Shown here: in pieces, positions 36,807 to 48,347 of the stretch
Numbering within the stretch: position 1 is the first letter of the stretch
How the letters are laid out: each line of letters opens with the position of its first letter
Assembly: GCA_015499985.1 (NCBI GenBank)
Contig: JAAAUF010000003.1
Span: 1 to 64,000, forward strand
Source: Haplosporangium gracile
Taxonomy: Eukaryota; Mortierellomycota; Mortierellomycetes; Mortierellales; Mortierellaceae
Reading direction: 5' to 3'
DNA: 64,000 bases
Position numbers and translations under genes: made by a program
The notes under the pieces: generated by a model
What the model was told of the DNA's origin: nothing
Seen by the model: only the letters and a program-made list of their open reading frames with translations
Database searches by the model: none

Positions 36807-38948
36807 ATGAGTCTGCCCAGATTCCTGCGAGGCCTCCAAAAGAAGCCAACAATCCCTGTTCAGCCTGACCCCAATCTCTCCGATTCGAGTTCATCGTCTT
36901 CTTCAAGTGGACCCAAAGATGCGCTCGGATTCCCCATCCCTGCCTTCATCGTCATCACTCCCACTATTACGAGTGCTGGAAACGATAACAATATCAACCC
37001 AGGACCAATGAATATTGTTACACCCGAGGATCGACTCTCTGCAACCTCGACCTCGACGACGCTTTGGGCAGTTTCTTCCTTGGCAGCAACCGTCACCTCG
37101 ACCCTCAGTACCCCGACCACCTCTGTCGTCCCTGCAGGGACTCAATTGATGACCAAAAATTACGACAGCGCTAACAATAAGGCCAGGAACAGATCTTCTC
37201 GGTCTTCGTCCGCCTCCTCGGTGAACTCTTCCTCCCTCCACCAACATCACCACCACCACCGACCTGCTGGTTCCACCACCACGAACAAAGACACCAACCC
37301 TCAACTGCTCTCCAAATCCTTTCCTTCAACCTCCTCTCAGTACCTATCCCTCTCTGTCCCTCCTCCACCTCCTCCTACGACTATTCTCCCCTCTATCCCT
37401 ATTCTTACCTCTTCAACAGCAACAAAAGCAGTGTCGACACCGATGGTAAACCTTACTTCGCCTAGTCAAACTCGTCCACCTCTGGTCATATGCCCATCCA
37501 GTACCTCCTCCTCCTCAGTCACCAATAGCACCAGTACCACCGCCACCACAATCACTACAATCTCCACAGATACAGCAACATCAGAAACAGCAACAGACAA
37601 GTCGACAAGGACGACGATGGGGTTTGATATTGTGGTCTCGTATGTTGACGACCAGTCGGATAGTGGTAGTAGGAGTGGGAGTGGTAATAGCAGTGGTGCG
37701 TCAAGCAGGAGGAATTCTCGTTCGACTGCAACTGGAAATGAGATTGGTGGGTTTGGTCATGTCGATCAGACCATCAAAGAACAGCAACAGTCTACAGAAG
37801 TAGAAGGTTCTGAAGCAGGAGCAGGGGAAGTTGGAAGCGATGTTAAGAGCGACAAAACTGGGCGAATTCGATCCAATGCGATTGCTTATGAACAACTACA
37901 ATCTCAACAACAGCTACCACAACAACAACAACAACTTCTTGAAGGAGACGACTACCAGGCGAAAAGAACTTCTACGACTTCTTCCATTTCTTCGTTTTCT
38001 TCGACTTCCTTGTCCTCGTTCTTGACCAACACAGGCCCAGACAGAGACTTGTCAGCGGCAGCAGGACTAACGGTGGCGGCGATTCAACGTGGGCCCCGCT
38101 GGGGTAACAACTCTGATCTGGAACAGCCACCTGAGACTTTACCTCACGAGCTGGTTGGTGCATCTGTCGTCGTCCAGGAACGTGCAACCAGGCGGCCGAA
38201 GCTACACCACTACAACAACGGTGGCAGCAGCAGCAGCAGCAGCAATAACAAATCAACGACGATATCTTCTACACGATTAAGATCATCATCGACTCCTTTG
38301 ATCGCTCCAGCGTCCTTGAGAGCTTCTGTCGGTGCGGTTGCCGCCTCTGCTTCTGTGTCATCAACATCGTCCATTTCGTCATCTTCTTCCTCCTTCTCCT
38401 CCGCTTCGGCAATAGGATCTGGTTCGAATTCAACGACTGCAGCATCTCAACCCGTCTCTATCTTGAAGCATACTATTCAATCACTCCCTCCACAAGCGCA
38501 ACAACGACCTAAATCGATCCTACGTTCGCGATCAGGAAGCCACCCGTCGCTACCAGTCCCTTCGCGTCCTATGTCAATGTCACTCTCTGAACCATCTAGC
38601 CCACAGCACTCGCCGACCAAAAGCACGTTCCCTTCAACAGCGCGTCTTTCAATCACATCAGATACTTCGTCATTGTCTCGATCTTCTTCTTTCCTTCAAC
38701 AGGATCCTATGGAGCAGCAGCCTTCGCCAATCATTGGAGCAATGAATACGACATCGTCAACAGCGATTGCAGCCAAGAGTGGTAACAGGAGGGTTAGCAC
38801 TCAGTTGCATCGCCGTCTCTCTGCCAAGGATCTGGAGGGCACTCGCTCAGGTACAGCTCTTGTTATTTGTTTAGTCAATTATTGTTGGGTACCCCTACTT
38901 TTTATTTTACCACGGTGTCTGTATGTGTCAGGGTATGTGGAGAATTAG
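36807..38948 (+). CDS. Ser/Thr-rich disordered protein, family unknown
   Basis: The main exon 36807-38850 encodes about 681 residues, beginning MSLPRFLRGLQKKP. A good donor (CTCAG/GTACAG) at 38851 and an acceptor at 38931 define an 81-nt intron, after which only GYVEN remains before TAG at 38946-38948, for a total near 686 residues. Because the intron has no stop and is a multiple of three, reading through it gives the same C-terminus with 27 extra residues. Composition: Ser, Thr, Asn, Gln; His run near 145; Gln runs; no membrane segment. Two short motifs, SILKHT and SILRSR, resemble the SILK docking motif for protein phosphatase 1. I do not recognise a domain. It could be an incomplete gene whose conserved 3' exons were lost, since its neighbours on both sides have a long disordered first exon followed by domain-coding exons. 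Confidence 0.6.
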   Translation: MSLPRFLRGLQKKPTIPVQPDPNLSDSSSSSSSSGPKDALGFPIPAFIVITPTITSAGNDNNINPGPMNIVTPEDRLSATSTSTTLWAVSSLAATVTSTLSTPTTSVVPAGTQLMTKNYDSANNKARNRSSRSSSASSVNSSSLHQHHHHHRPAGSTTTNKDTNPQLLSKSFPSTSSQYLSLSVPPPPPPTTILPSIPILTSSTATKAVSTPMVNLTSPSQTRPPLVICPSSTSSSSVTNSTSTTATTITTISTDTATSETATDKSTRTTMGFDIVVSYVDDQSDSGSRSGSGNSSGASSRRNSRSTATGNEIGGFGHVDQTIKEQQQSTEVEGSEAGAGEVGSDVKSDKTGRIRSNAIAYEQLQSQQQLPQQQQQLLEGDDYQAKRTSTTSSISSFSSTSLSSFLTNTGPDRDLSAAAGLTVAAIQRGPRWGNNSDLEQPPETLPHELVGASVVVQERATRRPKLHHYNNGGSSSSSSNNKSTTISSTRLRSSSTPLIAPASLRASVGAVAASASVSSTSSISSSSSSFSSASAIGSGSNSTTAASQPVSILKHTIQSLPPQAQQRPKSILRSRSGSHPSLPVPSRPMSMSLSEPSSPQHSPTKSTFPSTARLSITSDTSSLSRSSSFLQQDPMEQQPSPIIGAMNTTSSTAIAAKSGNRRVSTQLHRRLSAKDLEGTRSGTALVICLVNYCWVPLLFILPRCLYVSGYVEN

Positions 38949-39773
38949 GGAATGAAGAGCGGGGGTTTAAAAAATCCTAAGCATATTTTTTTTTTCTTTC
39001 TTCCCGCTCACTTTCGGAGAAATATCGTCTTCTTTTGCCACCACCGACTCTCTCCCTCTTTTGTCTCTCACTTCCTCTATCTTTTTTTTTTTTTTACTGC
39101 GATAAAGAGGATATAAAAGTAACTTACCTGGTTTGGAGGAAGAAAGAAAAATGGCCAGGAGATAAGAGAGGAGGAAAAAAAAATAAAAAAGAAGGGGAGG
39201 GTTGCGAAGGGGGTGAGAAGGAAAAGTCAGGTACTAGAGTACCATGTCTTTAGCATCAATTAGCAACAGAAACGACCAACAGTAAGCAGTAGCGGCAGCA
39301 GCACTAGTTTGGGTACTGTAGTTTGGGTACTGTAGTTGATGCCCGGGATGCTATGTTGTCGTTAACGCCCTGAATGACTGAGGGGGTGCGAGAGGAAAGA
39401 AAAAGAGGGAGAGGGGGAACGACAAAAGATCAAGGAGAAGGAGATGGAGAACGAATAAAGGCGAGAACGAGCGAGGAGGAGGAAGAGGGAGAGGAAGGAG
39501 GAGGGAGGGAGGGGGTGATGTTTTGAGCTAGGTACGGATGGACGGGGTGCTTAAGTTGAGAGAGACGCAAAAGTAAAAAAGGCGAAGGAAGGAATAAAAG
39601 AAGGGATTTCAGGAGACGAAGACAAAAGCACGATAAAGTGCTTTTTGTGAATAGAGTTGGGAATTCATTCATTCAATGCTTTATTGTTTTTTCGAGGGTC
39701 ATTCTGAGAAGGAATAAAGGTAGAGTGGAGTCGCTTGAGGTAGAGGAAGAAAGTTGTTGGATGGAGTGGGTGT

Positions 39774-39828
39774 TGGTGTTGATGGTGCTGGTGTTGATGG
39801 TGCTGGTGTTGATGATGCTGGTGTTGGG
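39774..39828. repeat. 15-bp minisatellite
   Basis: About 3.7 tandem copies of a 15-bp unit (TGGTGTTGATGGTGC), the third with one substitution. It is non-coding and direct, with no spacer, so it is not CRISPR-like. Confidence 0.85.
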
Positions 39829-40721
39829 TCCGCGGGTTTATCCCTTTTTTTTATTTACATTGGCCTTACAAGTGAGGAAAGACCAAGCATGCTTGAATTC
39901 AAAAAAAGGAGCAATGGAGGGGCATTTAGAAGTGTGAGTGTTTGGTGTAGAATGAAAAATGAAGACAGAGTGTGGCATGACTATGGTACAGGAAGAAATG
40001 ACAAGGAAGAAGGAAAAACAAACAAACATAACAACGGTGAACGAGGCTGGGATGTGGGTTGAGTGATGTGGGTTGGACTGGGCTGGGTTGATCGGGGGCT
40101 CGGGACGACCAAACGACCGAACGACGAATGAATGAACTAACGAGCGCATGAACGATTTTACGATGCAAAGCAACGATGGATGCAGATGTACATGATATCG
40201 TGGGTAAGAAGAAAAAAACTAACGAGAAGGCAAAAGAGAGAGAAATAATTCTTTATTTATTTGCATATGGTGGGGTTGGATGCTTATTTGCATTAATGGT
40301 CTTCTTTTGCTTCATTGACATTCATCCTTGCCGTCGTCGATATTAATGGTGCATTGGGGTACTGCCGTTGCCTTTTGTCCTTGTAGCTACTTGTTGTTGC
40401 TCACTGTAATAGTGTTCGTTGACCTTTTTATTATGTTTTTTTGTTCTTGTTTTATCTTTTCCTTTCTTCCACCGTCGTTATTACCCTCGTCGTGACACCT
40501 TTCCCTCTCCTTCTCTCTCTTCTCCCCTCTCTCTCTTCCTTCTCTTCCTCTCTTCTTTCTTTTTCTTCTTTGGCAAATCCCCTCCAAGAACCCTTCGCCC
40601 CCCTCACTTGTCAACTCGCTCTCGACCAAAGCACGACGCCTCTTTCTTTACCCTTACAATTCTCATCCCTACCGCGACTCTTCTCCGTCTCTTTTGCTAT
40701 CCTTCTGTCGCCCATCCAACA

Positions 40722-40722
<1 letters not shown>

Positions 40723-40754
<32 letters not shown>
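40723..40754. repeat. (ATC)n microsatellite
   Basis: Between 10 and 11 perfect copies of ATC in the spacer upstream of the Rho GEF gene. Confidence 0.9.
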
Positions 40755-41706
40755 ACACAGCAACACAGATCTCTTCCACTCCCTATATCTCGACACCTTT
40801 TTCACGTTTTTTAACGACCCTTTTTCATGACCATTTCATCTTGACACGACGCATACATCCACACGCAGTACACACGCGCCTTTTTTCCGTTTAGTTGGTC
40901 TCGGTAAATAATTCAGAGAGAGGAATGGATACTTTTGAGACATTGTCAACAAAAAGGTGCCAATCGTAAACAAGGAATGTTTATGGTTCACCTTTTTTAT
41001 ATTCCTTGCTCTCTTTGTTTTTGTTACACATGGATCGATCTATATTGATGCTTAAACAAACGGTGCTTCCAATGGGCTTGGCTGTGTGTGTGTGTATTGG
41101 TTTATCATAGTTCAATTTATTTGGGTGGTCCGGGTGCTGCCTTTTTTTACGTCTTGTACCTGAATATTAGTGAGTGTGTCTGAATGGAAGAGAGAGAGCA
41201 GCATCGAGGCGAGGCTGGAGGGAAAAGGTCGAGGAGATGTGATGTGGATGAGCGGTTCGTTGTTGATTGTTAGAAACAACTATTAGAACGACGATAACAA
41301 TAATAGCGAAGGAACAGACGGACGGACGGACAAAGCAGGGACAGGGACAGGGACAAGCAAGCAAGGCAAGGACGAGAGAGAAAAGACAGGGCAGGGACAT
41401 ATTTCATATATACACACACAGAGAGAGAGAAAGAGAGAGAGAGAGTTACGAGAATAACAACAAGAACAAGTACAAGAGCAAGAACAACAGCAGTGGTCTC
41501 TTTGAAGGGCCGAACAACAACATTAGATGTGGTTCATGAGGGAAACAGCAGAAGAAAACATCAACGAATGAAAATGGATCAGAATGCATATCAGTCTCAC
41601 TTTTCTTTGTGTAATTTGTCTCATGCTTTTTTTGTTTTTTCTTCTTTTTATCATCAGATACAAACGAACTAACAAACTCACCCCCATCTCTTCTTTTTTG
41701 TCTTTT

Positions 41707-41741
41707 TCTTCTTCTTCTTCTTCTTCTTCTTCTTCTTCTTC
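41707..41741. repeat. (TTC)n microsatellite
   Basis: About 12 copies of TTC within the pyrimidine-rich region upstream of the Rho GEF gene. Confidence 0.9.
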
Positions 41742-42069
41742 CTCTCGCGCTCTTTCCTTCTTCCCCATTTCCTTTCACTCTTCTTTTTTATTGCTCCGTC
41801 CCCATTTCACTTGCATCCTCCTTCACACTCTCTTCTTTCTGCTCACCACTCTCTCGTTTCTCCCTCCCTCCCTCCCTCTCTCTCCTCTTGTACTCTATTT
41901 ACAATTTACCCGCCCTTTTTTGGCTTTCAATTGTTGTGCTCATATCTCATACATCCCCAACCCCACTTTTGCCTCTGCTCTTGTCCCTCTTCACCTATTC
42001 TTGTCACTCACGTATTTCTCTTCTCGCCTGCTCTCTCTTTTTGCCTACCTTTATTTTATTCTCTGCATT

Positions 42070-42090
42070 ACACACACACACACACACACA

Positions 42091-42148
<58 letters not shown>
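42070..42148. repeat. Compound (CA)12-(CT)28 microsatellite
   Basis: A (CA)n block of about 12 copies passes directly into about 28 copies of CT. It ends 200 bp before the Rho GEF start codon and is likely to be in its 5' UTR or promoter. The same CA-then-CT arrangement, much shorter, occurs at about 36671-36705 before the previous gene. Confidence 0.9.
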
Positions 42149-42151
<3 letters not shown>

Positions 42152-42350
42152 TCTCTTCACTCCTTCCCCTCTTCTCCTTTTCTTCTCTTTCTTTCTTCTC
42201 TCTTCCTTCCTTCTCCCCTTTCTCTCCTTTCTCTCCTTCTCTATTTCATTCTCTTCTTCCCTTTTCACAGCCAACTCGTCTCCAAGCAGTTTGCCGTCGG
42301 AACTCTCTCGACCACGCATACCCTCAAATTCTTCTTCAACCGCACAACAT

Positions 42351-45300
42351 ATGAGGGCAGATCACGACGAATACGCCAACATCAACATTAACAACAATAA
42401 CGCCTCAAAACAGCGACATACCCCTCAGGACACCCTCGCTACAGGCGTGACTAATCGTCTCTCTTTCACTTCCATAAACGACTACAACCCTTTGGGTACC
42501 TCTGCTTCTACTTCCACCGCCTCTACCACCACCACCGCCCCTGCGACAATGGCCACCCCGCTTGTCGCCACTGTCCCTCCCGAAAACTACACTCCTCTCA
42601 CCCTCAAGAGCGTCCGCGCAGCAAAGTCCAGGAACAAACTTCGACAAGAGTCCCAGATCGGAGTAGCGACTGGTATCCGACGAAACTCTCTACCAAAATC
42701 AGCCCTTACGACGACGAGCTTAGGGGGAAACGAAGGGTTAATAGCTGGATTTTCTTCCTTAACACCACCACCCCATTCTGTCAACCACCTCCCGCCTCTG
42801 CCCACCACGCCGTCTCCTTCCAATAGCAACAACAACAACGTCTCCGACAGTCCAGAAATGTCAGCGCTGCTGAGTGCAAGTCCTGGCAGGCGAAGGGCGA
42901 CGTCCCCATCTATACTGTCGCCCCTTCACTCTCTTCCGACCGATCCTTCCCCTTCCTTATCTTTGTTCTCGTCCCCCTCTGCTGCTGTTGCTTCTTCTTC
43001 ACGCAGGCGTGAAAGTTCCATAGCGTCAACGTCTGGACTTGTTCATATGCCGATTATCATGCCACGACCTATCCTCAAGGACACTTCTGCCAGGGATAAA
43101 ATGCGCGAGAGTTGGATGTCGGAGGTTCCTGGAATCACCATCTCAGGAACGACATCCACAGGTGGTAGCAATCGATTGGTCGTCAGCAGTGGAGTTGCTC
43201 CATATTCCCAAGGGTCAGCCTCGCCCTCGCCCGTGGCTCCCCCCAAGAGTCTGGCCAGAACCAACAGTGCCGGCGCGAAGCGACAGTCCAAGATGAATCG
43301 ACACTCTGCAACAGAACACGACCAGGATGCGCTGACGCCCAGGCCACGGCAAGGAAGTTCAGGATATGGACCCGATTACCGGCCTCGGAGGCAGAGTGGT
43401 GGACCGGGCCATTTGTTGTTTACGTTTGATGTTTCGGCGACTTCGAGTGCCGACTTTGAGAGTGAAGAGTACGAGGATAGCGAGATTGAGGATCGGGATG
43501 AGTTGTATTCCAAGCATTTGCAGAAGCAGTACACCCGACTTCAGCAATCGCAGCTTCGCCAATCATCCATAGATGGCGGCAGTGCTCTTTCGGCAGCAGT
43601 TATGGCGGCAGGATCAAGATTGCCGAATAACAACAATGGTGGCGAGGAAAATATTCCATATTTGGCCAAGCGTGGACAGCGCAAGTCGTTAGGAGACGAA
43701 TTGGATGTGCCACCTGTTCCTGAGAAAAGCATGCAGAGGAAAAGAGTGTCGACCATGGGCGCGACGACCTTGCCGGTTATGTCGACTTCATTAGTTTCAG
43801 CCCTCTCTGCCGCCAACAACTCCTTGAGCTCCGAAGCGTCGGAGACTCTGTCATCTATTACCCGTTCCAACACGACTGGTCACCAGAAGCTCAAGGGACC
43901 GTATGGAGGTGGGGCGATTAGTGGAGGAGGAACCATAGGAGGAGGAGGAGGAGGAGGCAGCATTAGCGGCAATTCATTGTCGTTTGAGCCGCTCTTTGCT
44001 CTCAAAGATTCAGGATCAGACAGTAACAACAGACGAGTAGGAGGAAACGGTTCAAAATTACTGTTGCAGGGGGGTGAACAGAGTGGTGGAGCTTTAGGGA
44101 GCCGACTCTCTGAAGTCTCGGATGCTGATTGGTACACGGCTCTCTTGACCATCGACCCTAACCAGCAGGGCGTTTCTATCATGGATCTGAGTAAGAGGGG
44201 ACTGACCGAAGTTCCCTCGGGTCTGCCTTCCAGTAAGTGTCTGTCGAGTTTTGTTGCTCTATATTCTTTTTTTGTAATGGAAAGGGTCATGAAAGTGAGT
44301 GAGGTAAATATGCTGTCACCACCGCAACTAACAAACGAACTGTCAACTATTCTCTTTCTGCATTCACTTCCCCTCTTTTTTTTTCCTGATAGCAATCACC
44401 CATCTGCGCCTCGCCTACAATTTGGTCCAGATCTTGACACCCATCACCAGCCTGACGGCTCTTCACCACCTCCAAGTCCTGGACTTGTGCGACAACCAAC
44501 TGGAGATCCTTCCTCCTGAGCTGGGTTTATTGACCCGTCTGAAGGAGCTTTACCTGTCGAACAACAAACTATACAAGTTACCCGATACCATTCAGCGGAT
44601 GGCTCGTCTGGAAGTTCTCGATGTTCGGAATAATCAATTCTATCTCTTGAGTAAGTGAAGTTTCTTACCCTTGTTCCCCCCCTTTTTGCCCCTCTTCCTC
44701 CTCCTTCCCCTTCCCCCCCCCTTTTTTTTTTTTTTTTTTTGACTCTTGTACTCCTGTACCCCACTTTACCTCGTGGCTCTTGTTTGTCCCGCCAATTTTT
44801 CCTTTGGCTTTTAGCTTTGCGACCCCTCGATTTCGTAAATTCATGCTGCTTGGTCTCGTTGTGGCCACAAGAATACTGCACTTGCATGTTATCATAATAA
44901 TAATTTCGCACTGACCCGAATGTGATCCAATTTCTATAGATCCGGTGGTTGGACGACTCAAGGCGCTTCGTCAATTGGATGTGAGACACAACCAGCTCAA
45001 GTCCCTCCCACCACTGCTTCACATGCTCTCCTCGACCCTGACTCTCTTGTTGGTCGACGGAAACCAGTTTGTCCAGCCATTCTCAGACCTGCTTCTACCC
45101 CTCATGTCTGATGATACCGAATCACAGGCTTCGACTTCTGTACGCCAGTCCTACCTCGGCGATGATCCCTATAGCGATTCTGGAAACAGTTCTGGCAGGA
45201 AGGTGTCCACAGAAGGAATGTATGAGCCATGGAGGAGGTCGGTCGCGCCTGCTCAGCCTCGACGTGGCAACAATGGTGGTGTCCCTGTTTTGGCTAAGCG

Positions 45301-48300
45301 TCGGTCTCATGGCGACTTGATGACCCTCATGGGACTTCAGAAGCGGGACGGCAATGTCTCAACTGACGATCTGTTGAACTCTGCCGCAGTCTTGGATTAC
45401 AACAACAGTAACAACAAGACCAACAACATCTCGACTTCTTCTGGAGCTTACATCGCGACCTCCATAGGTACCGACGATGCAGTTACAGCAATCACTAGAC
45501 GGGAACGGTCAGTTTCGACCTCGAACCTGACACCCGTGACAGAGATCCATTCTGTGATTACACTCCCCTCGGCTTCCAACTCTTCGTCGACTCACCCCTT
45601 GTCATTCAGCAAGATGTTCAAGTCGATCCGCAAGAGCAGCAAGCCATCGCTGAAGGAGAACAACAACGCTGCAGCTTCGATCTCGGTCAGGATCAACGAC
45701 CCCAAACGCTACTCCTTCGGCAGTGAAGTCGACCTCTCGGTGGGAGATCTCGAGTCGGAGGCATCTCACCCCCAGGAATCAGAGTCCAAGCCTAATTCTC
45801 GTGGATCCAACCATGGAGTGAGTAGGAGGGCTACCTCGGGAGGCATCAACAAGTGGGTCAAGGACCGGTTCCACAAGCGGACCAACTCGAACGAGCTCGG
45901 TGGTCTTCAGGCTAACAACGTCTCCATGACCTCTCTCCACTCCAACAACGGTGGTACTCTGGACCTATCAGAAGGACAGCAGCCTGTTCGGGATTCTGGA
46001 TATGGAGCCGTCGGCGGTAGTTCGACCCCTGAGCCTGGTGTTTCGACAAGGATCATTGGAAACCGTCACCAGAACAGGAGCACAGGACATTTGCCTTTAG
46101 GATCGCCTTTTACCTCTCGCGATGGCACCCACCAGCTCTCGTCCTCGTTTGACCCTTCTCAAAGGCGCGAGCGCGACTACCGGTACAGCTACATGAGTAT
46201 CGAGAGCCAGGTTACCCAGGCAACTGAGAATGACTCTGAGGCGATGGATCTGGATGCTCTTTCTCAACAGCAGCATCGTTTGTCGTCCGTCCATTCGCCT
46301 ACGACTCCTCTCCCTTCGTCACCTATTATGGGACTTTCGAGCAATCAGACCGCAGGACCCAGCAACAACTGGAATGCGTCGACTCCTCGGTATGGCCAGA
46401 GTGCTGCCCATATCAAGCCTCTGATGCAGTACCTCAAGGACCTTCACGACCTCGACCCTGATTCTTCTGAATGGGAAGAGGTTTACGCCTGGCGTCGTGT
46501 CTGGAACGCTGAGCGCGCGGCACCCGCAGGATTGGGTGGCAGCAATGCCAACACTCCGTCTTCCTCCCAAGCCAACAAGGACTTGGATGAGACTACTACG
46601 GATGAGGCTCTGGAGCAGGAGCAGCAGGATCAATTGGCCAAAAGCGAGGAGATCCGTCTGGCCAAATTGCAAGCTCAGGCTTCGAGACGTCGCAGGATTG
46701 TTGAGGAGATTATAACGACGGAGAGAACCTATGTTGAGGGCCTCAAGGGGTTGGTTGAGATCTATCTGACCCCGGCCTTGCAGATCATGCCTCCCGGTGA
46801 TCACAAGGCGGTCTTCTCGAACGCCCAGGCGATTTATACATTCCACGCGAACCATTTCTTGCCCGAGCTGGAGAAGGCGTTCAAGATCTCGCAGTCTGAA
46901 GCTGCGGCTGCTTCTGCTCAGCAGAGTAACAAGGACAACTTGGCAATGCAGATGATGAGTCCCGTAAGCCCTTTCCCGACTTCGTCATCCCAGTTCTTGT
47001 CCGCCCCTTCGACGCCTTCGTCGGCTGCTTCGTCATCGGCAGCCTTGGTCCTCGACAGTGGATCTAAGCAAACTTCGGACATTTCGGCCATCAGCAGCCA
47101 GCAGCAGGGCGAGACCACGAACCGGGATTCCCAGGCCCTCTCCGAATTATCTACCACCGCGCCAACCACACCTGCCTCTGTCGCGACGACAGCGATCAAG
47201 GTTGCGGTCGAGGACAGGATCGGTCGAGCCTTTGCCGAGCACGTGGCCTACATGAAAATGTACAGTTTCTACATCAACAATTTCGACAATGCCCTCCGGG
47301 TCCTCCAGACCCAGCTGACCCAAGCCAAGCACAAGAAGAAGATGAAGGAGTTCTTGAGGCGGTGTGCCAAGCACCCGAACCACACCCAGCTCGCCCTCCA
47401 GGGTTACTTGCTCCTCCCTGTCCAGCGTATCCCTCGTTACAAGCTTTTACTTCAGGACTTGCTCGAGAACACCTGGGTCGACCATGTGGATTACCAGGAC
47501 ATTGCGACCGCATTGGAGAAGATCTCGACCCGTGCTGATGAGATGAACGAGCGGAAGCGACAGTATGAGAACCATGAGAAGGTCTTGCTTGTCCAGAGCC
47601 GCATCATTGGACAGTACAAGACTCCGCTTGTCCAGCCTCATCGTAAGGTTGTGCGGGAGGGCATGTTGCATTTGATCCGTGTGATCACCAGGAACGTGTC
47701 GATGATGGGGTTGGATAACAAGTCTTCTTCATCCCTCCTTGCCACCGCTGCCGCCGCCGCCACTCCTGCTGCAGCTGCTCCCTCGGTTTCCATGGGAGAT
47801 ATGACGGTTCATCACCTGTCGGAAGAGACGGTTGAAAAGTCGTTCTTGTTCATCTTGTTTAACGATATCATGATCCAGTGTAATCCCGTCACTGGCAAGT
47901 CGGTCTCGGGAAGTCTGGGAGGAAATTTGGCTGGCATGAACGGAAGCAGTGTTACTCTGGGATCGTCTGCTGGAGCTTCTTTCTCGAACGGTGGTGGATC
48001 AACCCATGGTGGCGTGAGTGGTGCTGGTGGTAGTGGTGCTGGAGGGGATGGTGCAAATGCTGTTACCAAGGACTTGGAGCTTCAGCGTGTTCTTCAACTC
48101 GAGTCGCGTCTTCACCCCGCCGAAGTCATTGGCAACGATGGTAAGCATTTCTTTTTATTTTGCCTTTTTGTTCATTTGAAGATGAGCTATTGTGATACTT
48201 TAAAACATGGAAATTGACATGTTATGGCTGGTTTGTTTTATTCTTCTGATAGTTCTTCGTGTCGTGGATGACGCGATGGTTCTGTACCTGACGGGCGATA

Positions 48301-48347
48301 AGGATGTGATCCAGGCCTGGAAGGAGGACATCAACTCGCGTTGGTAG
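42351..48347 (+). CDS. LRR-DH-PH Rho guanine nucleotide exchange factor
   Basis: Four exons (42351-44232, 44393-44650, 44940-48140, 48253-48347) give 1811 residues. Residues 1 to about 590 are Ser/Thr-rich and disordered. About 597-754 is a leucine-rich repeat domain of at least six repeats (LEILPPELGLLTRLKELYLSN, LYKLPDTIQRM, LKALRQLDVRHNQL), with introns placed between repeats. A Ser-rich linker follows. The DH (RhoGEF) domain runs about 1295-1595: CR1 IVEEIITTERTYVEGL, later YLLLPVQRIPRYKLLLQDLL. It is split by a low-complexity insert of about 95 residues. The PH-like domain is about 1610-1811, with KSFLFILFNDIMI and the final helix VIQAWKEDINSRW. It too is split by a Gly/Ser insert. Predicted role: activates Rho-family GTPases at the cortex for polarity and wall synthesis. 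The GTPase specificity cannot be read. Start: ATG 42351 (MRADHDEY), since the frame upstream is a CT-repeat translation. Confidence 0.9.

Larger units (their letters stand above)
38949..42350. other. Long repeat-rich spacer
   Basis: 3.4 kb with no supported gene. It contains purine-rich DNA (39380-39640), a 15-bp minisatellite (39774-39828), an (ATC)n tract, a (TTC)n tract, a compound (CA)n-(CT)n tract and a pyrimidine-rich leader ending at the Rho GEF start. A direct repeat of about 14 bp (GTTTGGGTACTGTA twice) lies near 39307-39335. Confidence 0.55.

Noticed and set aside
39774..39828. Possible CRISPR-like array
   Set aside because: The units are contiguous 15-mers without spacers, in a eukaryotic genome. 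It is an ordinary minisatellite.
41584..42350. Upstream extension of the Rho GEF frame to ATG 41811, and overlapping 167- and 256-codon frames
   Set aside because: They encode only CA/CT repeat translations (poly-His-Thr, poly-Leu-Ser). The natural start is ATG 42351, just after the pyrimidine tract.
36807..48347. One giant gene joining the disordered protein at 36.8 kb to the LRR-DH-PH gene
   Set aside because: The gap is 3.4 kb of repeats and the first gene has its own stop after a short intron. Introns elsewhere here are mostly under 300 bp.
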